DNA of 64,000 nucleotides, from the NCBI GenBank assembly GCA_949775045.1, contig OX459103.1, positions 9,420,842-9,484,841 on the forward strand, in the 5' to 3' direction. The DNA is from Metridium senile (Eukaryota > Cnidaria > Anthozoa > Actiniaria > Metridiidae). Made by a program: the position numbers and the translations under genes. Positions within the stretch are counted from its first letter, which is position 1; every line of letters starts with the position of its first letter. Below are positions 23,950 to 64,000 of the stretch, in pieces. The notes below the pieces were generated by a model. It ran no database searches. It was not told the origin of the DNA and saw only the letters and a program-made list of their open reading frames with translations.

Positions 23950-24820
23950 TGTTGGGAGTGGGGGCAGGGGATAGTTTTGATTGACAAACACTGATCAGTA
24001 ATCAGACTGATATAATAAAGACTTTCTATTTTTTTGGGAGATTTCCGAAGTTACGGTCCGGCATTGAATTCCGTTGTAAAGCTTGCGAAAGTAATTACAG
24101 TAACTATTTATTCATAAAATAAGCGACTCAGTCATGAATAGCAAATGTGAAGTTTCGAAACTGCAATCTATAATGTCAGCGGTCATTTTGGTATCAGTTG
24201 TTTTTGTATTTTGTAATGCTGACAGTCATATAGTCTGCGTCACACTGACATTGTGTTTTCCATTGGTTAGTGAAGAAGTTGAGCTATATAAGCAGCAAAA
24301 CCTCTTCCCAAATAAGACAACTTTGCTTTTTCACTTGTCCTCCTAGATCCTAGATATCAAAACCAAGGGCACTGTATTCATTGGAATTTCAATCTTTAGA
24401 TTAACATGTAGGCCTCTTTTTATCTTCTTCTTTATCGTTTGATTATAATTGTTTTTAAAAACAATACATATAGCTTTTATGGTAACTGAACCTGTTTTTC
24501 AATCTTTGTTTATATTAGGCTAACGTTATTATAGTTGATCCACAACACTGATGGTTCGTCGGAGCAAGCAGCGACACTCATTAATATGCGAATTTCATAT
24601 ATGGTTAATTCGCGATTGTGACGGCTTTCAACATGGTGTGAAACTCCATGACTTTCTTTGTTATTCTTGATCAGATTTCTTTCAAAATCAAGCTGCAGTC
24701 GTCAGGACTGTTTTCCTTTCATCTTGGTTTTAGATAGATTTAAAGACCGTTTAATTTAGACTCCAAACGTGTACTGAATCGAATCAACCATGCAGAGACT
24801 TGTAGTGAATCACTTCCGAG
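23950..24820. other. Region just downstream of cassette A stop, gene 2
   Basis: Probable 3' UTR and flank. A minus-strand ATTAAA lies about 70 bp past the stop (24750-24755). A 70-codon plus-strand frame (24134-24346) with a hydrophobic start is kept open in the paralogue (55127-55339), but most differences change residues, so coding is doubtful. Confidence 0.4.
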
Positions 24821-45395
<20,575 letters not shown>

Positions 45396-45518
45396 CTTAA
45401 GACAATTAAAAAATCTGCAAATAAGAATAAAGACAATCATATATATCAATGGTTAGATTTTCATGATACCAAATAGTCAACTTTCGAGCCAAATATTTAT
45501 TGCGAATAACATGTGGTA

Positions 45519-45814
45519 CACTTTTCATTCAAAAAAGGTTCACGGAGTGAAAAGGTGAATGGCGACCGAAAGGAATTGTGGGATGAATATTTGTTATTTA
45601 TTCTCTTTTTGTGGAAGAAAATGAATTTACTGAACAAAGCAATATCAGCCCAATATAGTAAAGGAGAGGTTAACATTGATGAAACTGTGCTTAGCAATCC
45701 ATAAAACACTATATAGGATATGTTGTATGCATAACCACAATTCGTTTCGGTCGTGCAATCGCCGTTTGCCATACACTGCACCGTTCACTCCGTCAACCTT
45801 TTTTTAAATAACTG
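45519..45814. mobile_element. MITE with CACTTATTTC-type termini upstream of gene 2
   Basis: Counterpart of 9501-9797, about 120 bp upstream of the gene 2 ATG and bounded by TA. It could influence the promoter region, which is inference. Confidence 0.72.
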
Positions 45815-47959
45815 TATAATAATCATTGTCCATGGTATGGCGAGGAATGCATGTATCAAGATAAAACTAAAATTTGGAATCAGAATACTTAAGAGTGACT
45901 GTCAGGAAGAACCAGACATATCGTGGCAAAAGTCGATTCATCGATTTTGTTCATATTTTGCAGTTCGATACCCTATCATGTTGTAAGAACTCCTGTGAAC
46001 TTAGTTTTTAAAAATTTGTTTTCGTTTGGGAGAAATTTGAATTATTATGCGAGAAGGTAAATATGCTAATTCGACGACTCTGAAATAGAGACCACTCGGC
46101 GATCTCGTGCACAAAATACAAACAATATTTAACCTTAAAAACCTAATAATCTTTAAATATGCTATCTCTATATGCCTCATAGCGTATTTCAGACTTGTAG
46201 CTTTAACGATGAATTTTTGGCAGAATTTTGTTCAGGACACAGTTTTCATGAGCTAAAAAATACCCTCAAAACAGCCGCGAATTAAACTATGTTCGATATA
46301 ACGGAATAGTTTGATATTCACTGTGTGTGAAGTTAAGATAATTTCTTACAACACTGCCGAAAAAAATTGCTAGGTTTTTATGTTTTGAAGTTGTTACAGT
46401 CGATCTAAGTTGCCTAAATTGGCTGTTTTTTACGATCATTTTTGCATAATTAGCAACGATAATGAGCGTCAAAACAATAATACTATTTGCAACAATCTTG
46501 TATTAACCGTATTTAACATCAGCAATGAGTCAATTTGTATTCCTTATTGTAGTTAGAGCAATATTTATTCCAACTCGATATAAATCATGCATGTATTTTC
46601 GGGGTTTTGATCCGGATCGTTTTGATTCACAAAGCCAATTATATCCTCGTGCGAGGAATCTGATAGAAGTCATAAAAAAATATTATATAATGCATGAGAC
46701 TCACAACACAATTCCTTCAATATAGCAAATTTATATAATATATAGTAGAATAGAATAGTAGTAGTGTTTTTGGATAGAAGATAGATATACCGGTAGTTGT
46801 TCTTTGAGAGCAGATTGTCTATTATCCCATCTTTAAAGTCTACAAAATGAAATTTACAAGATAATGACCGATCTTATTTCTGATAAAAACTCCAGTATAA
46901 ATGTTTTATTTTATATCTTTTGTAAGAAACGAAACACAGGTTTGAGTAGTACGTTATTTTAGCAATATTGCGATGCTTATATAAACAAATAATGCAGTTT
47001 CTAATTGCAATATTTGGCAGACTTGCTACAAGTCGACTATACACTCTTTATTTTGACGAGTCGCTAAACGACTAGATAAACGAGAGATAAACGAGAGAAA
47101 CGAGAGAAACCAATACGAAAAAAAACGGACTTTGAGAAAGTCTAAAGAGCAATGCTCAAAATTAATGTATTTTCTTTTATTTAGAAGACACAGATTTATT
47201 AAAATAACCGATAAGTAACGTACCCTGCCATTTCCACCCTTTATATGTAGATTTATGCCGAACCTTTATTCATCGGCCAACATCTATTGAGCGGCCACTT
47301 TGAAAAGTCCTTAGGGTGACCGTTTATTAGAGGTACAACTCAATTTCTTGAATATTGTACAAATTTCAACAAAAATAATATTAAATTGGACGTCAACGGC
47401 GGAAAACACAACACTTAGGGACTTATGAAAGGGTCTATAGAAGATTTACTGTTCTTTTGATTTATGATCACAAAAATCATTTGTATAAATTTGAACAAAC
47501 ATTTTTCTAATTATTAGAGCTGCTTTTATACATACATGAATGCTTTGTAGATGTAAGCACTTTATAGTCATGGCAGCTATAGCAAATGTGTAGAATACGA
47601 AATCAAAATATTACATTACCGGTATTAGAATGCTGCCAAGCACCTTGTACACTAGGCTCAGATTTCAGCCGTTGGGGTTTCGTGCGCCCGCGATACTCTC
47701 CCCACTAACGGCTGGGCGCATCGGCTTCGAAACGTGTCGCGCATGTCCGTGACGTAATTATGCTAATAGCATAAAAAAACGGAAACGGAAATAAAATTTG
47801 TTGAAATGTAAGCTAATGTAAATAAACTTCCCTCTCCCCACCCCCAGGGCCAGCTACGCAGGCTAAACAACTCTTAGCAAAACCTGCATATCATTTAGCA
47901 ATTCCATCGGGTATGTTATTTGTCATAAGAACGATCGAGACAAATCAGCGCAAAAGCTA

Positions 47960-48460
47960 TTTCAATGGTAAACGTTTTGTTTATTCCAAGTATATAGTCC
48001 ATTTTTATAGGATTTTGAGAATAATCAAACAATAAAGAAGAAAATTACAGCTAGAGTCGTTTCGATACACATTGTTGACTCGTTAAGAGAGCCGCTTGAG
48101 TATATGTTACAACCGCGCATAATAAACCAGTTTTAATTTTGAAAGTAAACATTTTGGATTTAAATGTAGTTATTCTAAGAATATAGCTGTGTATTTAAGG
48201 TTTATCGAGAAAAAAATCAAGCAATAAAGACGATGATTACAGCTAGAGTCGTTTCGATACACATTAGTCACATTGTTGACTCGTTTATAGAGCCGCTTGA
48301 ATATATGTTACAACCGCGAATAATAAACCAGTTTTAATTTTGAAAGTAAACATTTTGGATTTAAGTGTAGTTATTCTAAGAATATAGCTGTGTATTTTAG
48401 GTTTATTGAGAAAAAAAAATCAAGTAATAAAGACGATAATTACGAGTTTCGATACAAATG
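47960..48460. repeat. Tandem repeat, about 192-bp unit, about 2.3 copies
   Basis: TTACAGCTAGAGTCGTTTCG recurs at about 48045 and 48237, and a decayed third start is near 48437. Units include TGACTCGTT and a CAACCGCG-AATAATAAACC block. They lie inside the nested TIR element. Confidence 0.75.
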
Positions 48461-48539
48461 ACAACTTACAATCACCGCCGTAATTTAAAATGAAAACTTC
48501 GTAGTTGTTTAGCATATTACTGATTCGCCATCCTCTTCT

Positions 48540-48829
48540 TGGCCTATCAAGGCAGTCTTAATGTCTTTGGATGTTAAGAAGTTCTCTTGGTCTCTCATGA
48601 GAGAAACCAGAGGTAAAATAACCAAAACAATGGATCCGCTCGACCCTTCCATGGTCGAAAACAAGCGGCGCTGTTGGGAAAATCAATGATTTTCCTGAGC
48701 CAGTCAGTAGATAAACAAAAACATCTTTGCCTTTTACTTATTTCTTCGTTGAATATCCTTAGATTTCTCGAAACCAAACGATTTCAAAGCATTTGAACAA
48801 GCACTTTCGAAGTCACTCTTATCCGCCAT
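48540..48829 (-). pseudogene. RecQ-like DNA helicase, N-terminal fragment, frameshifted
   Basis: The ATG at 48829 opens MADKSDFESACSNALKSFGF, followed by a stop after about 31 codons. The next frame gives GKDVFVYLLTGSGKSLIF (Walker A) and APLVFDHG, and a further frame gives SGSIVLVILPLVSLMRDQ (motif Ia) and KTALIGQEEDG. This order matches the start of RecQ-family helicases. At least two disruptions and loss of the rest make it a relic inside the TIR element. Confidence 0.7.
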
Positions 48830-50190
48830 AATGTTCACGATGAATTTTAATTTATTAATATTATGCCCCTCGATTTTCGAGGGGCAAATCGCTGATTGGC
48901 TGAGAAAAACAATGCCAAGCCGATGCGCCCAGCCGTTAGTGGGGAGAGTATCGCGGGCGCACGAAACCCCAACGGCTGAAATCTGAGCCTACTTGTACAC
49001 GTGAGAATGATAATTATCTTACCAGTTGTCACGCAATGCTCCTTGCTATTGTATAAACAAAAAGCTACAAAACCATCAAAACCCCGAAAATACCTGCATG
49101 ATTTATATCGAGTTGGAATAAATATTGCTCTAACTACAATAAGGAATACAAATTGACTCATTGCTGATGTTAAATACGGTTAATACAAGATTGTTGCAAA
49201 TAGTATTATTGTTTTGACGCTCATTATCGTTGCTAATTATGCAAAAATGATCGTAAAAAACAGCCAATTTAGGCAACTTAGATCGACTGTAACAACTTCA
49301 AAACATAAAAACCTAGCAATTTTTTTCGGCAGTGTTTTAAGAAATTATCTTAACTTCACACACAGTGAAAATCAAACTATTCCGTTATATCGAACATAGT
49401 TTAATTCGCGGCTGTTTTGAGGGTATTTTTTAGCTCATGAAAACTGTGTCCTGAACAAAATTCTGCCAAAAATTCATCGTTAAAGCTACAAGTCTGAAAT
49501 ACGCTATGAGGCATATAGAGATAGCATATTTAAAGATTATTAGGTTTTTAAGGTTAAATATTGTTTGTATTTTGTGCACGAGATCGCCGAGTGGTCTCTA
49601 TTTCAGAGTCGTCGAATTAGCATATTTACCTTCTCGCATAATAATTCAAATTTCTCCCAAACGAAAACAAATTTTTAAAAACTAAGTTCACAGGAGTGCT
49701 TATAACATGATAGGGTATCGAACTACAAAATATGAACAAAATCGATGAATCGACTTTTGCCACGATATTTCGAATTTGTCTGGTTCTTCCTGACAGTCAC
49801 TCTTAAATTGTCTTTTAGAATGCATTTTAGTCTATATATAAAACGTCCAAAAGAAACTGGTCACGATTTGTTAATATCTATAATCATTTCTTGAAATCAA
49901 CTTCAGGAGACTCCAGTTCAGATCAGTATATATTTCCTCTTGAGAGACGGAGCCCCCCTTTGAGTTGAGTTGGGCAACCAACTCATTGAAGTCACTCCTC
50001 TCCTGCGTCGCTCGTTTTGCCTGCCCCACTGTAGCCTGGAGGAGGCTGGCGATTTTTAGCCATGGCTCTCAATAATATAAATTGCCGGGTGGGAATGGCG
50101 AATAGCATTCGCTTGGTTGTCGCAGTGTTCGACGGTCGGCAGATATGGGCGATATATATTTAAGGTACTGTTTGTTTATGATGTTTATAT

Positions 50191-50474
50191 ATAACTATTT
50201 CAAAAATCGAAAAAAACAAAGCCACAGTCCACACACAGCTGAACCCTGCAAAGGTTGTCGGTAATTTGAACATGATTTGTGATTTATTACACGTTTTTTA
50301 AAAGAAATATCAGTGTTTTATTATCTGACACTGTAACAGTGTTATAACACAAATACGTCCATCCATAATATGCTATGAATACAACAAATTAAAGAAGAAA
50401 TACCGACATCCTTTGCAAGGTTCAGAGTGTGGACTGTGGCTTTGGCTGCAACAACGATTTTTGAATTAGGTGTA
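50191..50474. mobile_element. Paralogous copy of the 19804 MITE
   Basis: Retains AGCCACAGTCCACAC and GTGTGGACTGTGGCTTTGG arms and the right terminus; the left terminus has mutated to ACTATTTC. Confidence 0.65.
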
Positions 50475-50759
50475 TATAACGAACTAACATTTATATAGGT
50501 GATCGATTATATTGTGTACAAAACATGTAAATTTAATCATCATTCTGAGACAGAATGTGAGGAAATAGAGAAGGGCATAGTAGAATGAAAAGAAAATCCT
50601 GTCTTTGCTCCTCAATTTTCCGCAAAGTTTCAAATTTGGAACCTGTCCCTACTTTAGAACAGAAATGACGCTTACTGATGTTGGCCAACAACTACTAATT
50701 CCTTGGGGCAAAACGAATCATCACTTATACAACCACACTGGCACGTTCCAATCATACTA

Positions 50760-51044
50760 CACTGCAAAAACGGCTGAGTAAATACACCTCACTATATTGA
50801 GTAAATCATGCATTCAGGATGACACTTTATAGTGAGTAAATCCAACTCTATAGTGAGTTAACCCAACTCTATAGTGAGTAAAAGTGAAGTTAAACTCAAT
50901 ATATCGAGTTCATTGTACTCAATGGTCGTCTACATTTATGTTTACTCTTAATTATGAGTTGGGTTAACTCACTATAAAGTGTCATCCTGAATGCATGATT
51001 TACTCAATATAGTGAGGTGTATCTACTCAGCCGTTTTTGCAGTG
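50760..51044. mobile_element. TA-flanked MITE (CACTGCAAAAACGGCTGAG termini)
   Basis: A 285-bp near-palindrome with TA at 50758-50759 and 51045-51046. The paralogous spacer holds the empty TA at 20403-20404. TA duplication and TIR style fit Tc1/mariner-type MITEs. Internal TATAGTGAGT-like direct repeats are present. Confidence 0.85.
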
Positions 51045-51433
51045 TAGACGCTGGTTTTCAAGGCCATGCACCCGATCATTAATTTTGATTTGACCTACAT
51101 GCCAATATTCTTTAAATAATTCCTATAAACGGAAGTTTGTAAAAAATATTTAAATCATTTATTTTTATAATTAATTAAGTGGATATTCAGTTCGAAATAG
51201 ATGTTACATTTTCTTGAAACGGTTATTTAGGATATTGTCACTAGATCAATTTTTTTATGTAAACGATTAATGTTTGTGTGACATATGAGGGCATTCTTTG
51301 GAATATGCATGCACACTTTTGGTAGCAACATCATTTAAGATAAGGATACTTGTGAGTTCCTTCATTTGCCTCCGCTCCCACCAAGCCGAGCTCGGCCAAT
51401 GCAATGTGGTATATACACAAGACCATAAAATTA

Positions 51434-51561
51434 TACCCTGGTCACCAGAGGCTTGAATAACTCTATCCCGGCCCTGCTACGTATTTTGAGCCGCGAAGTC
51501 TTGCTCAAAATACGTAGCAGGGATCCCGGAGAGTTAGTCAAGCCTCTGGTTACCAGGGTAA
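51434..51561. mobile_element. Short palindromic MITE, 9-bp target duplication (paralogous copy)
   Basis: 128 bp; ATAAAATTA at 51425-51433 and 51562-51570; inverted CTGCTACGTATTTTGAG and CTCAAAATACGTAGCAG arms form a strong hairpin. Confidence 0.78.
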
Positions 51562-51844
51562 TAAAATTATCTCATATATCCCTTTTCATTTACTTCGATA
51601 TTGCAATACTCCATTTTCACGTTATCTAGTACCGCTGTTCTACTTGACAAAAGACGCATTTGCACAGGCTTAGCCTATATTTGTTATAAAAATATTCATA
51701 AATTCCAAGCAGAGCACGGGAAAATACTACCACTAAACAAAAGAAAACACATTTAAATTTACTCCGAATCGAGATTATCCCTGTGCAAATGCGACTTTTT
51801 ACAAATAGTACTGGAGTGATATTAAAGGAATTTTATTGAATTTA

Positions 51845-52195
51845 ATAGTATAGGAAATACCCCGTTCGAGAAGAATTAATGAAAAATACCGCACGTATTT
51901 GATGAAAGTGGCTTAATACCTCGAGTACGTGGTGGTATTCTGCCTCTTCCATCAAATACAAGCGGTATTTTTCATTAATTCCTCGAGAACTAAGGTGGAT
52001 TTTCCCATTAATAACACATCTACATAAAATGCGAGTCTCAGATGAAGAGAAAGGCAAAAATAAGCACAAACAAATACAAGCCGCAAAGCACGCCGGGAAG
52101 GGCGCATACAATTAGTTAATTGTACGGTATTAAGAAAAAAAATCACAGTCAATCAACCAATCAGAAACGAGCATTTTATGTAGATGTGGTATTAA
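51845..52195. mobile_element. Unassigned insertion with left-end hairpin, spacer of gene 3 only
   Basis: Absent at the paralogous site near 21125. Contains a palindrome (about 51867-51990) with AATTAATGAAAAATACCGC arms and a right end with AACCAATCAGAAACGAGC. TTAA-like bases occur at both joins. The architecture (hairpin at one end, CCAATCAG block at the other) recalls the Crypton-like element, but no coding sequence is present. Confidence 0.5.
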
Positions 52196-52540
52196 GGAAG
52201 TTGTTCTCGCTCTTCTGCGGAGATAGCTCTTTTTCGCAGAAGAGCGGAAATATTTCCTCTGCTAACAGGGAAGACAACATCCAAAGAAATTAGTACCCAA
52301 ATGAGAGATGACGATATGTTAATATCTAACCATTTGTAATAAATTATTCATTAATTAAAATATATATTCTTTGGTGGTCTTTGTAAGATTACCAGCATGA
52401 CTGTTTTAACACTACGATGATTTGTCAAATATTCAAACCCATTTTGAAATACTTTGAATAAACATGCATCTGTCAAATCTTCTGCGTAAATTATTTAGAA
52501 AAATAACAAAACTATGACGAGCTAAAGTATATGAACTTTA

Positions 52541-53290
52541 ATTGTTCAAATGTGACTCTAATTAGTTAATATATATTGCCTTTATTAAGTAAATTTGGTC
52601 AAACGAGCATTGTTTTCCTTTTAGGGTAAATATATCTTGTAACATCAATTAATAATAGCGGATGAAATGAGTTTTACAAGCTTGGTTATATTTACCCTAT
52701 TTACTCGACCGAACTCCTAGTTAAAACCGATAAATGTGACTTTGATTTGTAAATATATTGTCTTTATTAAGTAAAATTGGTCAAACGAGCAATGTTTTCC
52801 TTTTAGGGTAATATATCTTGTAACATCAATTAATCATTGAGGAAGACGTAAGTTTTACAAGCTTGGTTACATTTACTCGATATACTCGACCGAACTCCGA
52901 GTTAAAACCGACAAATGTGACTTTAATTTGTAAACATATTGTCTTTATTCAGTAAAATTTGTCAAATGAACAACGTTTTCCTTTTTAGGGTAAATAAATC
53001 TTGTAACGCCAATTAATCATTGAGGAAGACATGAGTTTTATAAGCTTGGTTATATCTACCCGATATCATATACTCGACCAAACTCCGAGATAAAATCGAC
53101 AAATGTGACTTTAATTTGTAAATATATTGCTTTCATTCAGTAAAATTGGTCAAATGAACAATGTTTTCCTTTTAAGGGTAAATAAATCTTGTAACGTCAA
53201 TTAATCATTGACGAATACATGAGTTTTCTAAGCTTGGTTAGTAGTAAAATCTACCCGATATACTTGAACGAACTCCGAGTTAAAACCGAC
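52541..53290. repeat. Tandem repeat, about 185-bp unit, four copies (spacer 3' of gene 3)
   Basis: Same family as 21473-22228, with unit starts near 52548, 52732, 52914 and 53102. The order of variants differs from the other array. Confidence 0.8.
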
Positions 53291-54289
53291 TACGAACTAC
53301 AATAAATCAAGCCCAATGACTTCTTTAATATCTGAAAGCTTAACATATAATATATAAGACGATTTTTAACAGATTTACTGTTACTTATTGATCATTCTTT
53401 TTAAGTAAAGCGGCCTTCGGAGCCATTTCCTTCTCAGTACGGATCATACTGAACTAGTTAGCAAAAATCAATCGATTAGATCCAAACAAACAGTTCTACG
53501 GAAATGCTTTCGAAAGTTTTACATAGGTAAACATGTTATGAATCACAAAGGGCAGTTACTTACCTTAAAAACCAAATAAATCGGCTGGTTTCTGGTCGAA
53601 TTCGTGGCGAGAAGCATTCATGTTAGTGTTGATTTATCAGTGATGTCACTGGACTGTCACAGATCATAGATCGTATCATTTAATAGATGTCACGCAATAA
53701 GAGGAACGCGTTACAACTGTAATCTCAGTCTCATGATATTTTCGAATTGTATCAATCGAAATTTGAAAAAAAAGTAATACAAAAAAAAGTTTGAAGCCAT
53801 TTTCTTGTTGCTGTGAAGCGTTTTATTAATGCATTGTTCTGCCACTGGTAAACATCAATGTTTCAGCTGATAACATGTTTCACTAAATTTCTTTATTTCC
53901 TTGTTACAAACACAGTTACAAAGCTCACAATTTATATCTAAATCTATTAACTTATGATTATTAGAATTTCAAATACTGTAAATTTGATTCGTCAACCTTT
54001 TTGTAAATTCTTTGTAAGATTTGGATAGAAAAAACAGCTTTGAGGTAAATATTTCCGCATAGACATTGTTGAAAGCTTTGTTTAATTGGCACAAAAGGTC
54101 AGGAATGTTGTAACGGTTTGTTTTTTTGACTATCGATGTATCGACTATCTTTTTTTGACTATCGATGTACATTCTTTTGTGTAAGCTGACAATTAAAAAA
54201 TGCAATTTTCTTGCATGATCTCAGCTAGTCTACACAGAGAAGTGCAATACGTTTTTCTAAGTTTACATTTTTTTTGTCTATTTGTAGTT

Positions 54290-54530
54290 TTGTTTGTTTG
54301 TTTATTTGTAGTTTTATTTGTTTGCTTCCTTTTTGTCTTGTTCGTTTTTCTGTGTGTTTTTATTTGTTTATTTATTTGTTTGTTTGTTTGTTTGTTTGTT
54401 TGTTTGTTTGTTTGTTTGTTTGTTTGTTTGTTTGTTTGTTTGTTTGTTTGTTTGTTTGTTTGTTTGTCTGTTCGTTTGTCTGCCTAGGTATGTCTGTCTG
54501 TTTTTCGTTTGTTTATTCGTTTGTTTGTTT
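54290..54530. repeat. (GTTT)n microsatellite, spacer of gene 3
   Basis: Counterpart of 23215-23530; almost pure GTTT. Confidence 0.88.
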
Positions 54531-54701
54531 TCTATATTATACACTTATTCGCAATATATTCAATCTATATATTAATGAGTGCTCTTTCCTCTTCTCCAGC
54601 TCCTATTAATCAATTTTCACAAACCGCTCCAAAAACAAAACATGATTTTATAGTTCATCAGAAATATATTCCATGTTTCAACTGGCCATTGAGTCAAATT
54701 A

Positions 54702-54939
54702 CACCTATTTCAAAAATCGTTGTCGCAGCTGAAGCTACAGCTGAATGTGTGATTTTAATATTACGCGCTTTTCAACTAAATATTTGTTTATCATCTATCA
54801 CTGCAAAACTTATCATATTCATATACCACAAACACTTACAACCAAAATTTGCTATGAACAAATCGATTACAAGAGTAGAAATACCAACATCCCTTGCAGG
54901 CTTCAGCTTTGAAAGCGACTATGATTTTTGAAATAGGTG
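54702..54939. mobile_element. Paralogous copy of the 23709 MITE
   Basis: Nearly identical sequence and flanks to 23709-23946, carried by the segmental duplication. Confidence 0.7.
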
Positions 54940-55814
54940 TATTGTTGGGAGTGGGGGCAGGGGATAGTTTTGATTGACAAACACTGATCAGTAATCAGAC
55001 TGATATAATAAAGACTTTCTATTTTTTGGGGAGATTTCCGAAGTTACGGTCCGGCATTGAATTCCGTTGTAAAGCTTGCGAAAGTAATTACAGTAACTAT
55101 TTATTCATAAAATAAGCGACTCAGTCATGAATAGCAAATGTGAAGTTTCGAAACTGCAATCTATAATGTCAGCGGTCATTTTGGTATCAGTTGTTTTTGT
55201 ATTTTGTAATGCTGACAATCATATAGCCTGCGTCACATTGACATTGTGTTTTCCATTGATTAGTGAAGAAGTTGAGCTATATAAGCAGCAAAACCTCTTC
55301 CAAAATAAGACAACGTTGCTTTTTCAATTTTCCTCCTAGATCCTAGATATCAAAACCAAGGGCACTGTATTCATTGGAATTTCAATCTTTAGATTAACAT
55401 GTTTGGCCTCTTTTTGTCTTCTTCTTTATCGTTTGATTATAATTGTTTTTAGAAACAATACACATAGCTTTTATGGTAATTGAACCTGTTTTTCAATCTT
55501 TGTTTATATTAGGCTAACGTTATTATAGTTGATCCACAACACTGATGGTTCGTCGGAGCAAGCAGCGACACTCATTAATATGCGAATTTCATATATGGTT
55601 AATTCGCGATTGTGACGGCTTTCAACATGGTGTGAAACTCCATGACTTTCTTTGTTATTCTTGATCAGATTTCTTTCAAAATCAAGCTGCAGTCGTCAGG
55701 ACTGTTTTCCTTTTATCTTGGTTTTAGATAGATTTAAAGACCGTTTAATTTAGACTCCAAACGTGTATTGAATCGAATCAACCATGCAGAGACTTGTAGT
55801 GAATCACTTCCGAG

Positions 55815-63578
<7,764 letters not shown>

Positions 63579-63831
63579 CTAAAGATAAAAAATAGTGATA
63601 AATTGAAACGAAAAATGTATGTTAATGCAAGCACGCATCCCAATATGCATTGCGATAGTTAGTGGTCCACGTGCAGTAAACCAAGATGGTGGAATAAATT
63701 ACTCAGTTCAGCATATGTGATTTGTGACAATCGAGATTGATATCAATGAATATTTTTCCGGCTTCATGGAGTCTAGTAAGACCTTGCATGTAGAGCGTCT
63801 AGTCCCTTGTGTAATGGAGTGTGTGTGTATA

Positions 63832-64000
63832 CACCTATTTCAATTAACGTTGTCCATCTGGAATGGTCGATCTGAGACCGATAGGAATTGTGGGAGCTCG
63901 TTAAACTGCAAATACACTACATTTTGTATTATAATCACGCTTGAATATTAATGTTTACTTCTGAAATACTATTATCCATAATTCAGCATCATTCAAGTGT
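63832..64000. mobile_element. MITE with CACCTATTTC termini, gene 3 (cut by window end)
   Basis: Starts after TA at 63830-63831 with the same arm as the 31704 element (GTTGTCCATCTGGAATGG) but sits at a different site. Gene 2 is empty at the corresponding place (about 32400). Confidence 0.75.

Larger units (their letters stand above)
47653..48991. mobile_element. Nested TIR transposon with 9-bp target duplication
   Basis: Terminal inverted repeats of about 75 bp start TAGGCTCAGATTTCAGCC (47653-47727 and 48917-48991). CTTGTACAC occurs at 47644-47652 and 48992-49000. Nine-bp duplications fit MULE- or Merlin-type elements. Inside are a ~192-bp tandem repeat and a broken RecQ-like helicase; no transposase was seen, so it is non-autonomous. 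Confidence 0.82.
45893..49802. mobile_element. Foldback transposon 2, TTAA target duplication, carrying a nested element
   Basis: Arms 45893-46611 and 49075-49802 are inverted copies. TTAA flanks at 45889-45892 and 49803-49806. Termini are GAGTGACTGTCAGGAAG, sharing GAGT and a similar start with foldback 1. The paralogous spacer shows the empty site at about 19416-19424 (one base off TTAA). The interior holds a 1.3-kb TIR element. A 61-residue mirrored ORF in the arms is not recognisable. Confidence 0.82.

Noticed and set aside
24134..24346. 70-codon plus-strand ORF with signal-like start, also open at 55127-55339
   Set aside because: Of the differences I see between copies most change residues and few are silent, so there is no sign of protein constraint.
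46287..49399. Mirrored 61-codon ORFs in the second foldback arms
   Set aside because: Same reason: arm symmetry rather than coding.

Overview
This is a window of animal nuclear DNA: AT-rich, with small exons split by introns, many short mobile elements and long tetranucleotide microsatellites. No rRNA, tRNA, CRISPR or prokaryote-type operon was seen. The coding content is dominated by Eph-family receptor tyrosine kinases, all on the minus strand. Eph expansions together with tyrosine-recombinase, CR1/L2-type and RecQ-carrying elements suggest an early-branching metazoan, with a sponge as my best guess. That guess is inference; the sequence itself only shows 'metazoan'.

Layout. The window holds parts of three tandem Eph genes. 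Gene 1 occupies 9381 down to 1 and contains its 5' half, cut inside the kinase N-lobe. Gene 2 occupies 45395 down to 24821 and is complete. Gene 3 occupies 63578 down to 55815 and contains its 3' half; its 5' half lies beyond 64000. Bases 1-34366 form one repeat unit, and the next unit starts at about 34367, where base 1 re-aligns. The two units differ mainly by mobile-element insertions, so each serves as an 'empty site' control for the other.

Gene 2 has 13 upstream exons: signal peptide, ephrin-binding domain, Cys-rich module, two FN3 domains, TM, juxtamembrane segment with paired tyrosines, kinase N-lobe and the part of the catalytic loop up to HR. These are followed by two successive, complete 3' cassettes of five exons each. 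Cassette B (33027-29645) and cassette A (27850-24821) both encode the kinase C-lobe from the catalytic Asp onward plus a SAM domain and a stop. Both begin in phase 0 exactly after the same donor exon and have matching exon sizes. One set of 5' exons could therefore make two receptors of 990 (B) or 1005 (A) residues. Gene 3 keeps the same two-cassette arrangement. The cytoplasmic exons are nearly identical between paralogues, while the ectodomain exons have diverged.

Mobile elements. A tyrosine-recombinase (Crypton-like) transposon with intact catalytic residues sits in a gene 1 intron (2597-4777). There are two CR1/L2-type LINEs (about 10030-14515 and 37735-41240) and LINE 3' fragments (2120-2437, 27187-27548, 58676-59030). 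Two large foldback elements are flanked by TTAA (17103-19030 and 45893-49802); the second contains a nested TIR element carrying a broken RecQ-like helicase. A tRNA-derived SINE lies at about 33440-33760, and several MITE families and tandem repeats fill the introns and spacers. The spacers between genes (9382-24820 and 45396-55814) contain no other convincing host gene.
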